Origin: Acholeplasmataceae bacterium
GTDB lineage: Bacteria > Bacillota_I > Bacilli_A > Acholeplasmatales > Acholeplasmataceae
Direction of reading: 5' to 3'
NCBI GenBank assembly: GCA_003518475.1
Contig: DOYO01000088.1
Coordinates: 1 to 14,771, forward strand
Length of the DNA: 14,771 nt
A program made the translations under genes and the position numbers. Shown here piece by piece: positions 7,550 through 14,603 of the stretch (the stretch's first letter is position 1; each line of letters starts with the position of its first letter). A model generated the notes under the pieces. The model was not told the origin of the DNA. It did no database searches and was given only the letters and a program-made list of their open reading frames with translations.

Positions 7550-7559
7550 GCGATTACAA
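7544..7559 (+). promoter_or_regulatory. cre-like / LacI-family operator on the transporter operon promoter
   Basis: ATGCAAGCGATTACAA fits every defined position of WTGNAANCGNWNNCAW. It sits in the 224-base divergent region between the transporter operon and the pullulanase gene and overlaps the operon -35. It is about 14 bases upstream of the pullulanase -35, so it may affect both directions. CcpA or a MalR-type protein are candidates. Confidence 0.7.
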
Positions 7560-7572
7560 GTATGCTTTGATG

Positions 7573-7601
7573 TTTACTTTTTATGTTTTTTATTGTAATA
7601 T
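7573..7601 (+). promoter_or_regulatory. Probable promoter of the pullulanase gene
   Basis: TTTACT (7573-7578) and TAATAT (7596-7601) are 17 bases apart, each matching four of six consensus bases. Transcription would start near 7608 and leave a leader of about 100 bases before the ATG at 7708. It is a moderate match and the best I found upstream of this gene. Confidence 0.45.
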
Positions 7602-7610
7602 GAACCTGTA

Positions 7611-7641
7611 ATGAAAGCGAATCACAATAAATCATGATTCG
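7611..7641 (+). promoter_or_regulatory. Degenerate cre-like site and dyad in the pullulanase leader
   Basis: ATGAAAGCGAATCACAA (7611-7627) resembles the cre-like sites nearby but carries one extra base in its right half. It overlaps CGAATCA (7618-7624), which pairs with TGATTCG (7635-7641) across a 10-base loop; five T follow shortly after, at 7643-7647. The site lies just after the predicted transcription start, where an operator would act as a roadblock. An RNA hairpin is the alternative. Support is weak. Confidence 0.3.
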
Positions 7642-7707
7642 GTTTTTCAGACGACATCTTCGTGAATAAATCAAAATATTTGTCATGAAAATCAGAGGGA
7701 GAAAGAA

Positions 7708-10524
7708 ATGAAGAAATTGCTTGTTATTCTTTTAGTAATGCCATTATTTGCCATCTATAGCATGGTTGTTTTTGGGGCTACTCCAGTCACTTCGGTATAC
7801 ATCCATTATTACCGTTTTGCTGAGGATTATACAGACTGGAATGCATGGGTTTGGCAGAGTGAACCAGCGAGTATGGATGGGGCATCCTATGCAATGGCTG
7901 AAGATGATACCGCTACCACTTTTAATTACGGAGGTGTGCTTGCGAAGGTAAATCTGACCGGAGATCTGGAAAATGCCACTCAGCTGGGCATAATCATTAG
8001 AAAAGGCAATTGGGTCCTAAAAGATTTGGACATCGACCGTTTCATCGACATTCCTGCAGAAACTGAAGATGGCATTTATCATGTCTATTTTGTTGAAGGC
8101 GATATGGCTATCGGTGAATCCATTGATGATGTTGACGGACCTAGCAGAAATCCTAAATTTAAATCAGCATATTTCCGAGATATGAATACATTTGTCTTCA
8201 CAGCAACCGAAATACTTGATGATTCAGATATTAGAGTATATGCAGATGATGTGTTGATCGATGTTGATACCATCGTCATTGATGGAATGAATGGCACAGT
8301 TGTTTTAAATGATGATGTGGACTTTACGAAGAAATATGTCATCGAAGCAGACTTCTCAAACAGTACGACAAGCGATTATACAATCACCTTTGATGGCATT
8401 TATGATTCTGAAGAGTTCAATAACGCTTTCGGTTACGAAGGTGATGATCTTGGAGCCATCGTGAATGGCAATCAAACCACGTTCAGATTATGGGCGCCAA
8501 TCTCTGAATCCGTAACCTTGAATTTATACAATACAGGTACATCGTTATCTGATGGCGGTACCAATACTCCAATCAGCACACATGTGATGACACCTTCTGA
8601 AAAGGGTACATTCTTTATTTCAATGCCAAGTAATTTGCATGGAACCTATTATACGTTCACCGTTCAAAACGGAGGAAATGATTACGAAGTCATCGATCCT
8701 TATGCGAAAAGCTCAGGCGTCAATGGAAAACGTGGACTGATTGTTGATTTCGATCAAGTCAATCCAGAAGGATTCGAATACGATACACGTGCAGACAACA
8801 TGGTCAATGCAACAGATGCGATCATCTATGAACTTCATGTCAGAGACTTGACATCACACTCAAGCTGGACTGGAACCGAAGCAAATAGAGCGAGATACTT
8901 AGGTCTTGTCGAAGAGGGAACAGCTTACCAAGGTGTAACAACTGGCTTCGATCATATCGTAGAGCTTGGTGTCACACATGTTCAGCTTCTTCCATTCTTT
9001 GATTACGGTGTTGTTGATGAAACAAAACTTGATGATACAGAATATAATGCATTCAACTGGGGTTATATGCCTCTAAACTTTAACGTTTTAGAAGGTTCAT
9101 TCTCTTCAGATCCTTATGATGGTCTTGTCAGAGTCGCTGAAATGAAAGAAGTTGTCTCTAAATTCACTGATGCGAATATCAGAGTGAACATGGATGTCGT
9201 TTATAACCATACAGGTTTAACCGCAGATTCCAATTTCAATTTGATCATTCCAGGATATTATCATAGAAAAAATACAAACGGCAGTTTCAGCAATGGTTCA
9301 GGAACTGGTAATGAAACCGCATCTGAACGTTTCATGATGCGTAAATTCATGGTTGAATCCCTCGTATTCTGGGCAACCGAATATAACATTTCCGGATTTA
9401 GATTCGACTTGATGGCGCTTCATGATATTGAAACAATGAATGAAATCATGACAGCTCTTCAAGCAATCGATGAATCCATCATGGTTTATGGCGAACCTTG
9501 GATGGGTGGAACAAGTCCGCTTCCACTAGATGATCAAGCTGGTAAGAATAACTTATATTTACTTGATGGAATTGGAGCATTTAATGATGATTTGAGAGAT
9601 GGTGTCAAGGGTTCTGTATTCGCTAGAGAAGAAGGCGGATTCATTCAAGGCACATTCAGTGACAAACTGGTTTCACGCACGAAATACGGCATTGTCGGCG
9701 GCATCGCTTATGAAGGCATCAATGCTGCACTGCTTTCTGCACAGAAAGTTTGGCATACTTCTCCTCTTAAAACCATCAACTATGTGACAGCACACGATAA
9801 CAATACCTTATATGATAAGCTTTATCAAACACTTGCAGTCACAGACAGGCTTGAAATCATTCCACAACTCATGAAGCAAGCAAACGCAATTGTTCTCACT
9901 TCACAAGGCATATCCTTCCTTCATGCAGGCGATGAATTCATGAGATCGAAACCTTCAGCAACAGGCACAGGTTTTGATCATAACAGTTATCAATCTCCTG
10001 ATTCAGTCAACCAGCTCAGATGGGATTTGAAAGCTGGAGATGTTGAAATGAATGTTTTTGAATATTATAAAGGGTTAATCGCATTTAGAAAGGCGCACCC
10101 ATCTTTGAGAATGACTGAAGCAAGCGACATCGTCGCTAACCTGGAGTTCGTCTATGAATCAACAACAGGCGTCATCAGCTATATCATCACCAACGATTCA
10201 AGCAATGATACCTACGAAGAAATGCTCATCATCCATAATGCGAATAACAGCCAAACAAAAATCAAGCTTCCGACAGAAGGCGGTTGGAGACTTGTGATTG
10301 ATGGAGATGTTGCAGGCACTGAAATTCTTGATACCTACAAAGGTGGAGAAACCATCAAGGTTGCAGCACATTCTTCTTATGTTTTATACCGTGATATAAC
10401 CATCGAAGATGTGAATTATCTTCCAGTGATTTTAATTTCATCTATCGGCGGATCTGCAGCCATTGCAGGCGGCGTATTTATCTTCTTAAAACTTAGAAAA
10501 GCTAAAATAGCAATCGTTTCCTAA
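7708..10524 (+). CDS. pulA: Cell-surface type I pullulanase with CBM41 and C-terminal membrane anchor
   Basis: 938 residues. It hydrolyses alpha-1,6 branch points in pullulan, amylopectin and limit dextrins outside the cell. A signal peptide covers about residues 1-23 (MKKLL, no lipobox). Next is a CBM41-like starch-binding domain (about 28-130; YIHYYRFAEDYTDWNAWVWQ), an N2-type beta domain (about 150-240), a CBM48-like domain (about 250-345; FRLWAPISESVTLNLY) and the GH13 barrel. Catalytic regions: I DVVYNH (496-501), II GFRFD with nucleophile D567, III YGEPW with acid E596, IV TAHDN with D697. The type I pullulanase signature YNWGYDP appears as FNWGYMP (449-455), with Met for Asp. After the C-domain a membrane helix (about 905-927) followed by KLRKAK anchors the protein with its bulk outside; there is no LPXTG motif. 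The start follows AGAGGGAG by a suitable distance. It is transcribed away from the transporter operon and probably co-regulated with it. Confidence 0.95.
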   Translation: MKKLLVILLVMPLFAIYSMVVFGATPVTSVYIHYYRFAEDYTDWNAWVWQSEPASMDGASYAMAEDDTATTFNYGGVLAKVNLTGDLENATQLGIIIRKGNWVLKDLDIDRFIDIPAETEDGIYHVYFVEGDMAIGESIDDVDGPSRNPKFKSAYFRDMNTFVFTATEILDDSDIRVYADDVLIDVDTIVIDGMNGTVVLNDDVDFTKKYVIEADFSNSTTSDYTITFDGIYDSEEFNNAFGYEGDDLGAIVNGNQTTFRLWAPISESVTLNLYNTGTSLSDGGTNTPISTHVMTPSEKGTFFISMPSNLHGTYYTFTVQNGGNDYEVIDPYAKSSGVNGKRGLIVDFDQVNPEGFEYDTRADNMVNATDAIIYELHVRDLTSHSSWTGTEANRARYLGLVEEGTAYQGVTTGFDHIVELGVTHVQLLPFFDYGVVDETKLDDTEYNAFNWGYMPLNFNVLEGSFSSDPYDGLVRVAEMKEVVSKFTDANIRVNMDVVYNHTGLTADSNFNLIIPGYYHRKNTNGSFSNGSGTGNETASERFMMRKFMVESLVFWATEYNISGFRFDLMALHDIETMNEIMTALQAIDESIMVYGEPWMGGTSPLPLDDQAGKNNLYLLDGIGAFNDDLRDGVKGSVFAREEGGFIQGTFSDKLVSRTKYGIVGGIAYEGINAALLSAQKVWHTSPLKTINYVTAHDNNTLYDKLYQTLAVTDRLEIIPQLMKQANAIVLTSQGISFLHAGDEFMRSKPSATGTGFDHNSYQSPDSVNQLRWDLKAGDVEMNVFEYYKGLIAFRKAHPSLRMTEASDIVANLEFVYESTTGVISYIITNDSSNDTYEEMLIIHNANNSQTKIKLPTEGGWRLVIDGDVAGTEILDTYKGGETIKVAAHSSYVLYRDITIEDVNYLPVILISSIGGSAAIAGGVFIFLKLRKAKIAIVS

Positions 10525-10534
10525 TCATAGCAAC

Positions 10535-10566
10535 AAAAAGGGCGCTCAACCATGAGCGCCTTTTTT
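10535..10566. terminator. Bidirectional intrinsic terminator between convergent genes
   Basis: GGCGCTC (10541-10547) pairs with GAGCGCC (10554-10560) around a 6-base loop. It is followed by six T (10561-10566) on the plus strand and, in the other direction, by the complement of five A (10535-10539). It lies between the pullulanase stop and the stop of the convergent nucleotidase gene, so it can end both transcripts. Confidence 0.9.
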
Positions 10567-10583
10567 CATTTCAATGTGTTTGG

Positions 10584-12599
10584 TTAAATGAATAATCCTT
10601 GATTGATTTCGGATTTAAGAATGAAAGCATCCAGCTTTCTATAAGAACTTCCTAAAACTACAGGATTTGTGAGTAAGAAGAAATCGTATACTTCTGCTTG
10701 GTTTCTCAATACCTGTTCCAAAACGTCTCTGATTAAAATTCCGGTATCCTCAGAATCAATGCCTGAGATGAATGGGTTATAAGTCTGATCAAACATGTAA
10801 TCATTGGTAGCAACCTTATAATAAGTTGAATCATCGAAGCTCATGTCATCTCTAATATCATGATAAGCTCCGCCGCTGCTGTTGATGAAAGAATTGATTT
10901 GCGCACCTGTCAGATAAGTTGTCTTTATTTTGTTATCGAATGGGAATATTTGATAAAGGGTAGCGACTGTAATGTTTTGAGCATTCATGATCGGTGCTCT
11001 TGTTCCACCTAAATTTTGAAACGCTACATCGCTACCTGTTGCAACTCGCATGAGTTTTGCCATATAGAAGGATAATGCAGATTGACTCATATAAGCTCCC
11101 GATACCATGATGACCTCGGTCAATAATGGCTCGATCTGCAATTCATAAGATGCGATGATACTGTTGATTTCTGCATTCGCAACGTTCAATCTGGAATCTG
11201 TAGATGCTGTCAAGTTGGTGACTGAAGATGCTGTGATATTACCTTCTGAATCTAAGGTAAGTCTTACTCTGCCTAGGTTTTTTCCGTTTGAAGAAGATTG
11301 AATGTAAGGCATACTGGTCGAGCCTGTTCTCGTTAAGTAACCTGAATAACTGGAATGGCTGTGTCCGTTGAATACAGCATCCACCTTTTGATTTCCTGAA
11401 AGCTGGCTCATTGTTTGATTGAAGCCTGTAGAAATGCCATTATCATGCAAAACTACTAAAACAATATCAACTTGTTCCACTGTTCTTAAGTATTCCGCAT
11501 AGAATGTCGCCCAATATTCAGGACTTGCGAAATGGTAGCCTTGAATCTTGGAAACTGCGATGCTGGATTCAAGTCCATATCCCATGACACCGATGATGCC
11601 AACCTTGATATTGCCCTTTTGGACGATGGTATAAGGGTCGATGAAATCAGGTCTGGTTTCCGTGCCGTCTAAAAAGACATTCGCACCGAGGATTGGAGCA
11701 TCAACCTGATCATCTGTATAAAGAGGATTTCTATATCTGGTAACTGTTGATAAACCCCAGTCAAATTCATGATTGCCTAAAACAAATGCATCCATGCCGA
11801 TGGCATCAAGCGCATTGACTGTCGACCTACCTTCAAAATAATTGGAAATGAGCGTTCCTTGAAGTAAATCTCCTCCACCGATGAAGAGGGTATTTTCAGG
11901 ATTTCTGGATCTCTCATCCATCACAAGGTTTCCAATGCGTGCCAAGCCCATTTGTTCTGATTCATAAGTAATCGCACCATGTAAATCATTAATATAATAA
12001 ATATTTAGTAAATCAATTGGTTCAACATAATTTGGATCGATGACTGTGACACTAACGACAACCGTTGCTGTGCGATTGGATCCGTCACGCACTGTATATA
12101 CCAAATTGTAGAGACCTTCCGCCTCTAAATTGACATTGCTGGAGTTGACCTCAATATGATTTGTCAAATCGCCATCAACAGCATCTTCCGCTGTAACACC
12201 AAGAAGATAGTCTGGAACTGCATCGCCTATTTCATAGGTGATGTCAATAGCTCCAAGGATAACTGGATTTCCAGTATCAACTACATAAATATTGATGACT
12301 AAATTTGAAGTATTTCCTGAAAGATCCGACACTGAAAGTGTTAGCCCATATGTTCCAGGTACTAAATAATTGATTTCACTGTCATCAAAGTTGATGGAGG
12401 AGGAAAGATCTCCGTCGACTAGGTCAACTGCAGTGAAATATTCTGTGAAATCAGGTAGTTCATCGCCAATTTCATAGGTGATAGATGTCTCACCAGAAAA
12501 AGATGGTGCGACAAAATCGGTTGGAGTTGGAGTTGGTTCGCATCCAATCAATAAAAGTAAGATAAAGATCAAGGGTATTGCCAGTAAGATTTTCTTCAT
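10584..12599 (-). CDS. 5'-nucleotidase/UshA-family lipoprotein with two N-terminal Ig-like domains
   Basis: 671 residues. Lipoprotein signal with lipobox LIGC (C20), followed by a PTPTPT linker. Two tandem 80-residue Ig-like domains of DUF5011 type (about 28-107 and 108-188) share the pattern ITYEIGD..PD....VDGDL. The metallophosphatase domain then carries DLHG (205-208), GGGD (241-244), GNHE (275-278), H385 and GHSH (412-415), which bind two metal ions. The C-terminal nucleotidase domain (about 490-645) holds NLGGTR (529-534) and FPFDN (552-556), the substrate-binding elements of the UshA family. The expected role is dephosphorylation of extracellular nucleotides, or UDP-sugar or cyclic nucleotide cleavage, for phosphate and nucleoside salvage. 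Substrate cannot be read from sequence. AAAGGA precedes the ATG. It is a single gene, divergent from the chromate-transporter-like genes. Confidence 0.93.
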   Translation of the reverse strand: MKKILLAIPLIFILLLLIGCEPTPTPTDFVAPSFSGETSITYEIGDELPDFTEYFTAVDLVDGDLSSSINFDDSEINYLVPGTYGLTLSVSDLSGNTSNLVINIYVVDTGNPVILGAIDITYEIGDAVPDYLLGVTAEDAVDGDLTNHIEVNSSNVNLEAEGLYNLVYTVRDGSNRTATVVVSVTVIDPNYVEPIDLLNIYYINDLHGAITYESEQMGLARIGNLVMDERSRNPENTLFIGGGDLLQGTLISNYFEGRSTVNALDAIGMDAFVLGNHEFDWGLSTVTRYRNPLYTDDQVDAPILGANVFLDGTETRPDFIDPYTIVQKGNIKVGIIGVMGYGLESSIAVSKIQGYHFASPEYWATFYAEYLRTVEQVDIVLVVLHDNGISTGFNQTMSQLSGNQKVDAVFNGHSHSSYSGYLTRTGSTSMPYIQSSSNGKNLGRVRLTLDSEGNITASSVTNLTASTDSRLNVANAEINSIIASYELQIEPLLTEVIMVSGAYMSQSALSFYMAKLMRVATGSDVAFQNLGGTRAPIMNAQNITVATLYQIFPFDNKIKTTYLTGAQINSFINSSGGAYHDIRDDMSFDDSTYYKVATNDYMFDQTYNPFISGIDSEDTGILIRDVLEQVLRNQAEVYDFFLLTNPVVLGSSYRKLDAFILKSEINQGLFI
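12221..12482 (-). repeat. 240-base tandem repeat unit encoding the two Ig-like domains
   Basis: The 22-base segments at 12221-12242 and 12461-12482 (beginning CATCGCC) differ at one base and are exactly 240 bases, or 80 codons, apart. They encode the matching ITYEIGD segments of the two Ig-like domains. This shows that the second domain arose by in-frame duplication, with the rest of the unit since diverged. Confidence 0.7.
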
Positions 12600-12623
12600 T
12601 ATGTTCCCGTCCTTTGCAAAAGT

Positions 12624-12632
12624 ATTATAGCA
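12624..12632 (-). promoter_or_regulatory. Extended -10 promoter of the nucleotidase gene
   Basis: The minus strand reads TGCTATAAT, a perfect -10 with an extended TG, 25 bases before the start codon. The -35 hexamer at 17 bases is poor. The transcribed leader would be short but keeps the AAAGGA ribosome binding site. Confidence 0.6.
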
Positions 12633-12638
12633 TTAAGT

Positions 12639-12669
12639 TATAATTTCCGCTATTTTTTTATGTTATAAT
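12639..12669 (+). promoter_or_regulatory. Probable promoters of the chromate-transporter-like genes
   Basis: Two TATAAT boxes lie at 12639-12644 and 12664-12669; the second has an extended TG (TGTTATAAT from 12661). The second would start transcription near 12676 and leave a leader of only about a dozen bases, cutting into the GGTGAGGTG ribosome binding site (12675-12683). The first, with a poor TTGCAA 19 bases upstream, leaves a more usual leader. I cannot decide between them. Confidence 0.45.
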
Positions 12670-12688
12670 ATTTTGGTGAGGTGTCAGG

Positions 12689-13267
12689 ATGAAAAAACAA
12701 CATAAATTATTAGAACTATTTTGGACATTCTTCAAAATTGGCGCGATGACCTTTGGAGGCGGATTGGCAATGATGCCAATCATGAGGAGAGAGGTTGTTG
12801 AAAAAGAGCATTGGGTAGATGATGATGACATTATTCAAATTCTTGTCATATCAGAAACTACGCCAGGCGTTTTCGCTGTCAATGCAGCAACATTCATCGG
12901 ATATAAGATTGCAGGCTTCTGGGGCAGTGTTGTAGCAACGCTCGGCGTGGTCGTCCCTTCTTTTATCATCATATCGATCATTTCACTATTCATCGTTCAA
13001 TTTAAGGAATTGACCTTGGTAAGTTACGCATTTTATGGAATCCAAGCTGGAGTTTCCATTCTGATTTTGCGAGCAGCGATGAAATTGTCTAAAAAAGTTC
13101 ATTTCAACATATTCGCTACTGCTATCTTCGCTGCTTCAATTGTGGTTGCGCTATTTACTGGTATCAGCGTGATTTATATCTTAATCGTCAGTGCGATTTT
13201 AGGCTTGTTATATGGTTTTCTAAACAGTGTTAAGGAGGCTAAAATAGATGTTTCTAACCCTTCTTAA
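12689..13267 (+). CDS. Chromate-transporter family half-size protein, first of a pair
   Basis: 192 residues, an integral membrane protein of the CHR family, short-chain type, in which two separate halves are expected to form the functional unit. It shows the family's FKIGAMTFGGGLAMMP (FGGG at 22-25) and ISETTPGVFAVNAATFIGYKIAG (about 54-76), then about four to five hydrophobic segments (about 76-105, 110-130, 138-157, 160-180). Members of the family have been linked to chromate efflux or sulfate-related anion transport; which substrate is carried here is unknown. GGTGAGGTG precedes the ATG. The last 20 bases overlap the second half-gene. The similarity between the two halves shows an old duplication, not a broken long gene. 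Confidence 0.9.
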   Translation: MKKQHKLLELFWTFFKIGAMTFGGGLAMMPIMRREVVEKEHWVDDDDIIQILVISETTPGVFAVNAATFIGYKIAGFWGSVVATLGVVVPSFIIISIISLFIVQFKELTLVSYAFYGIQAGVSILILRAAMKLSKKVHFNIFATAIFAASIVVALFTGISVIYILIVSAILGLLYGFLNSVKEAKIDVSNPS

Positions 13268-13826
13268 CTTATTTTGGATTTTCTTTAAAATTGGATTGTT
13301 TACCTTTGGTGGCGGATACGCGATGATACCTTTGATTGAATCAGAGCTTGTCGGCGGGGGATATATCACTTCTGATTTACTTTATGATTTCATAGGGATT
13401 GCAGAATCCACACCTGGACCCGTAGCAATCAATATGGCTACATTCATCGGGATGGACCAAGTCGGATTATTAGGTGCATTCGCTGCGACATTGGGTGTTG
13501 TTCTCCCTTCATTCATAATCATTTTGCTGATTGCGACATTTGGCACAAAGTTCTTAAAGAGCAAGTTTGTCACCAGTGCGTTTGTTGGATTGACACCAGC
13601 TGTCATCGGTTTGATATTCTCAGTGGCAATCACTTTGATCGTCAGAGCAATCCTGCCAAATATCAGTTTTGATAACTTCGTTTTTGACTTTTCAGTCTTC
13701 AATTTCCGTGGAATGATTGTTTTAGTTATTGTTGTCATTTATAGTTTCTTCTTCAAGAAAGTCTCTCCAATCAAAATAATTTTATTATCCGCAATACTTG
13801 GAATGATTGTTTACAGCATTTTATAA
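13248..13826 (+). CDS. Chromate-transporter family half-size protein, second of a pair
   Basis: 192 residues, same family and same length as its upstream partner. Motifs: FKIGLFTFGGGYAMIPLIE (FGGG at 20-23) and IAESTPGPVAINMATFIG (about 51-68), followed by hydrophobic segments (about 72-100, 108-132, 148-168, 172-192). The start codon lies inside the 3' end of the first half-gene, in another frame, with a strong AAGGAGG (13232-13238) before it; this favours coupled translation and equal amounts of the two subunits. The phosphodiesterase gene follows after 14 bases. Anion substrate is not known. Confidence 0.9.
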   Translation: MFLTLLNLFWIFFKIGLFTFGGGYAMIPLIESELVGGGYITSDLLYDFIGIAESTPGPVAINMATFIGMDQVGLLGAFAATLGVVLPSFIIILLIATFGTKFLKSKFVTSAFVGLTPAVIGLIFSVAITLIVRAILPNISFDNFVFDFSVFNFRGMIVLVIVVIYSFFFKKVSPIKIILLSAILGMIVYSIL

Positions 13827-13840
13827 ATGGAGGTTGAGCC

Positions 13841-14578
13841 ATGAAGGATTTATCCTGGATTCAAAACAATCTGATAGCGCACCGAGGACTATACAGCAAG
13901 GACCAAAGTATCCCAGAAAACTCCTTGTTGGCTTATCAATTGGCTCTTGATAAAGGATATTCCATTGAGCTTGATTTGAATGTTTTAAAGGATGGAACGG
14001 TACTTGCTTTTCATGACCACACATTCAAAAGACCATGCAATGACAACCGGGAACTCAGTGAAGTCACCTATGATGAAATCAAAGATCTAACACTTTTTTC
14101 AAGTCAGGAAAAGATTCCGTCACTTCAAAATGTATTAGCTCTCGTACAAGAAAAAGTTCCCTTACTGATTGAATTGAAACCCCATGGAGACGTCGTTTTC
14201 CTATGTGAATCCATGATGAAAATCATGAAGGATTACAAAGGAAAATATGCTGTTTTCTCATTTCATCCACGGGTTGTTTCATGGTTTAAAAAGTATCATC
14301 CAGAGGTTATCAGAGGACAGATTTCAGAGTATTTCAAAACTGACAAAGCCATGAATCCCATTTCTAAATATTTAATGAAGTCGATGTTTTTTAATCGCTT
14401 CACAAGGCCAGATTTCATCAGTTACGGCATCTATGATATGCCAAACAAATATATCGATAAAGCAATGAAAAAAGGCATAACCGTTATCAGCTATGCCGCA
14501 AGGACTACGGAACAATTTGACTTTGTAAAATCACATTATCATAATACGGTATTTGAATTCTTTGAACCAAAAATATAG
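13841..14578 (+). CDS. ugpQ: Glycerophosphodiester phosphodiesterase (GDPD family)
   Basis: 245 residues, the size of cytosolic UgpQ-type enzymes, with no signal peptide or membrane segment. It should hydrolyse glycerophosphodiesters from phospholipid head groups to glycerol-3-phosphate and an alcohol. Motifs: IAHRG (12-16; H14, R15), PENS (25-28), ELD (E43, D45), FHDH (H58) and LLIELKPHG with E111. These are the catalytic histidines and metal-binding acids of the family. TGGAGGT (13828-13834) precedes the ATG by 6 bases. It lies 14 bases after the second chromate-transporter-like gene and is probably co-transcribed with it, though no functional link is evident. A terminator hairpin begins at its stop codon. 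The gene symbol is by family resemblance only. Confidence 0.9.
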   Translation: MKDLSWIQNNLIAHRGLYSKDQSIPENSLLAYQLALDKGYSIELDLNVLKDGTVLAFHDHTFKRPCNDNRELSEVTYDEIKDLTLFSSQEKIPSLQNVLALVQEKVPLLIELKPHGDVVFLCESMMKIMKDYKGKYAVFSFHPRVVSWFKKYHPEVIRGQISEYFKTDKAMNPISKYLMKSMFFNRFTRPDFISYGIYDMPNKYIDKAMKKGITVISYAARTTEQFDFVKSHYHNTVFEFFEPKI

Positions 14579-14603
14579 GGCACTCAGCGAGTGCCCTTTA
14601 CTT
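14578..14603. terminator. Hairpin terminator between the phosphodiesterase and the convergent transporter gene
   Basis: GGGCACTC (14578-14585) pairs perfectly with GAGTGCCC (14589-14596) around a 3-base loop; the first G is the last base of the TAG stop codon. An interrupted T run follows on the plus strand, and a TATATTTTT run follows in the other direction, so it can serve both convergent genes. Confidence 0.8.

Noticed and set aside
7602..7707. A riboswitch in the pullulanase leader
   Set aside because: The leader is short and AT-rich, with only small stems; I recognise no conserved riboswitch core.
13382..13738. Minus-strand open frame of 118 codons inside the second chromate-transporter-like gene
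   Set aside because: It is the reverse of a conserved membrane-protein gene; the Lys/Thr/Asn/Pro-rich product is typical of antisense of hydrophobic coding DNA.
12689..13826. A full-length chromate transporter gene broken by a frameshift
   Set aside because: Each half begins with its own ATG and ribosome binding site and carries its own FGGG and TPG motifs; the short-chain pair is a known arrangement.
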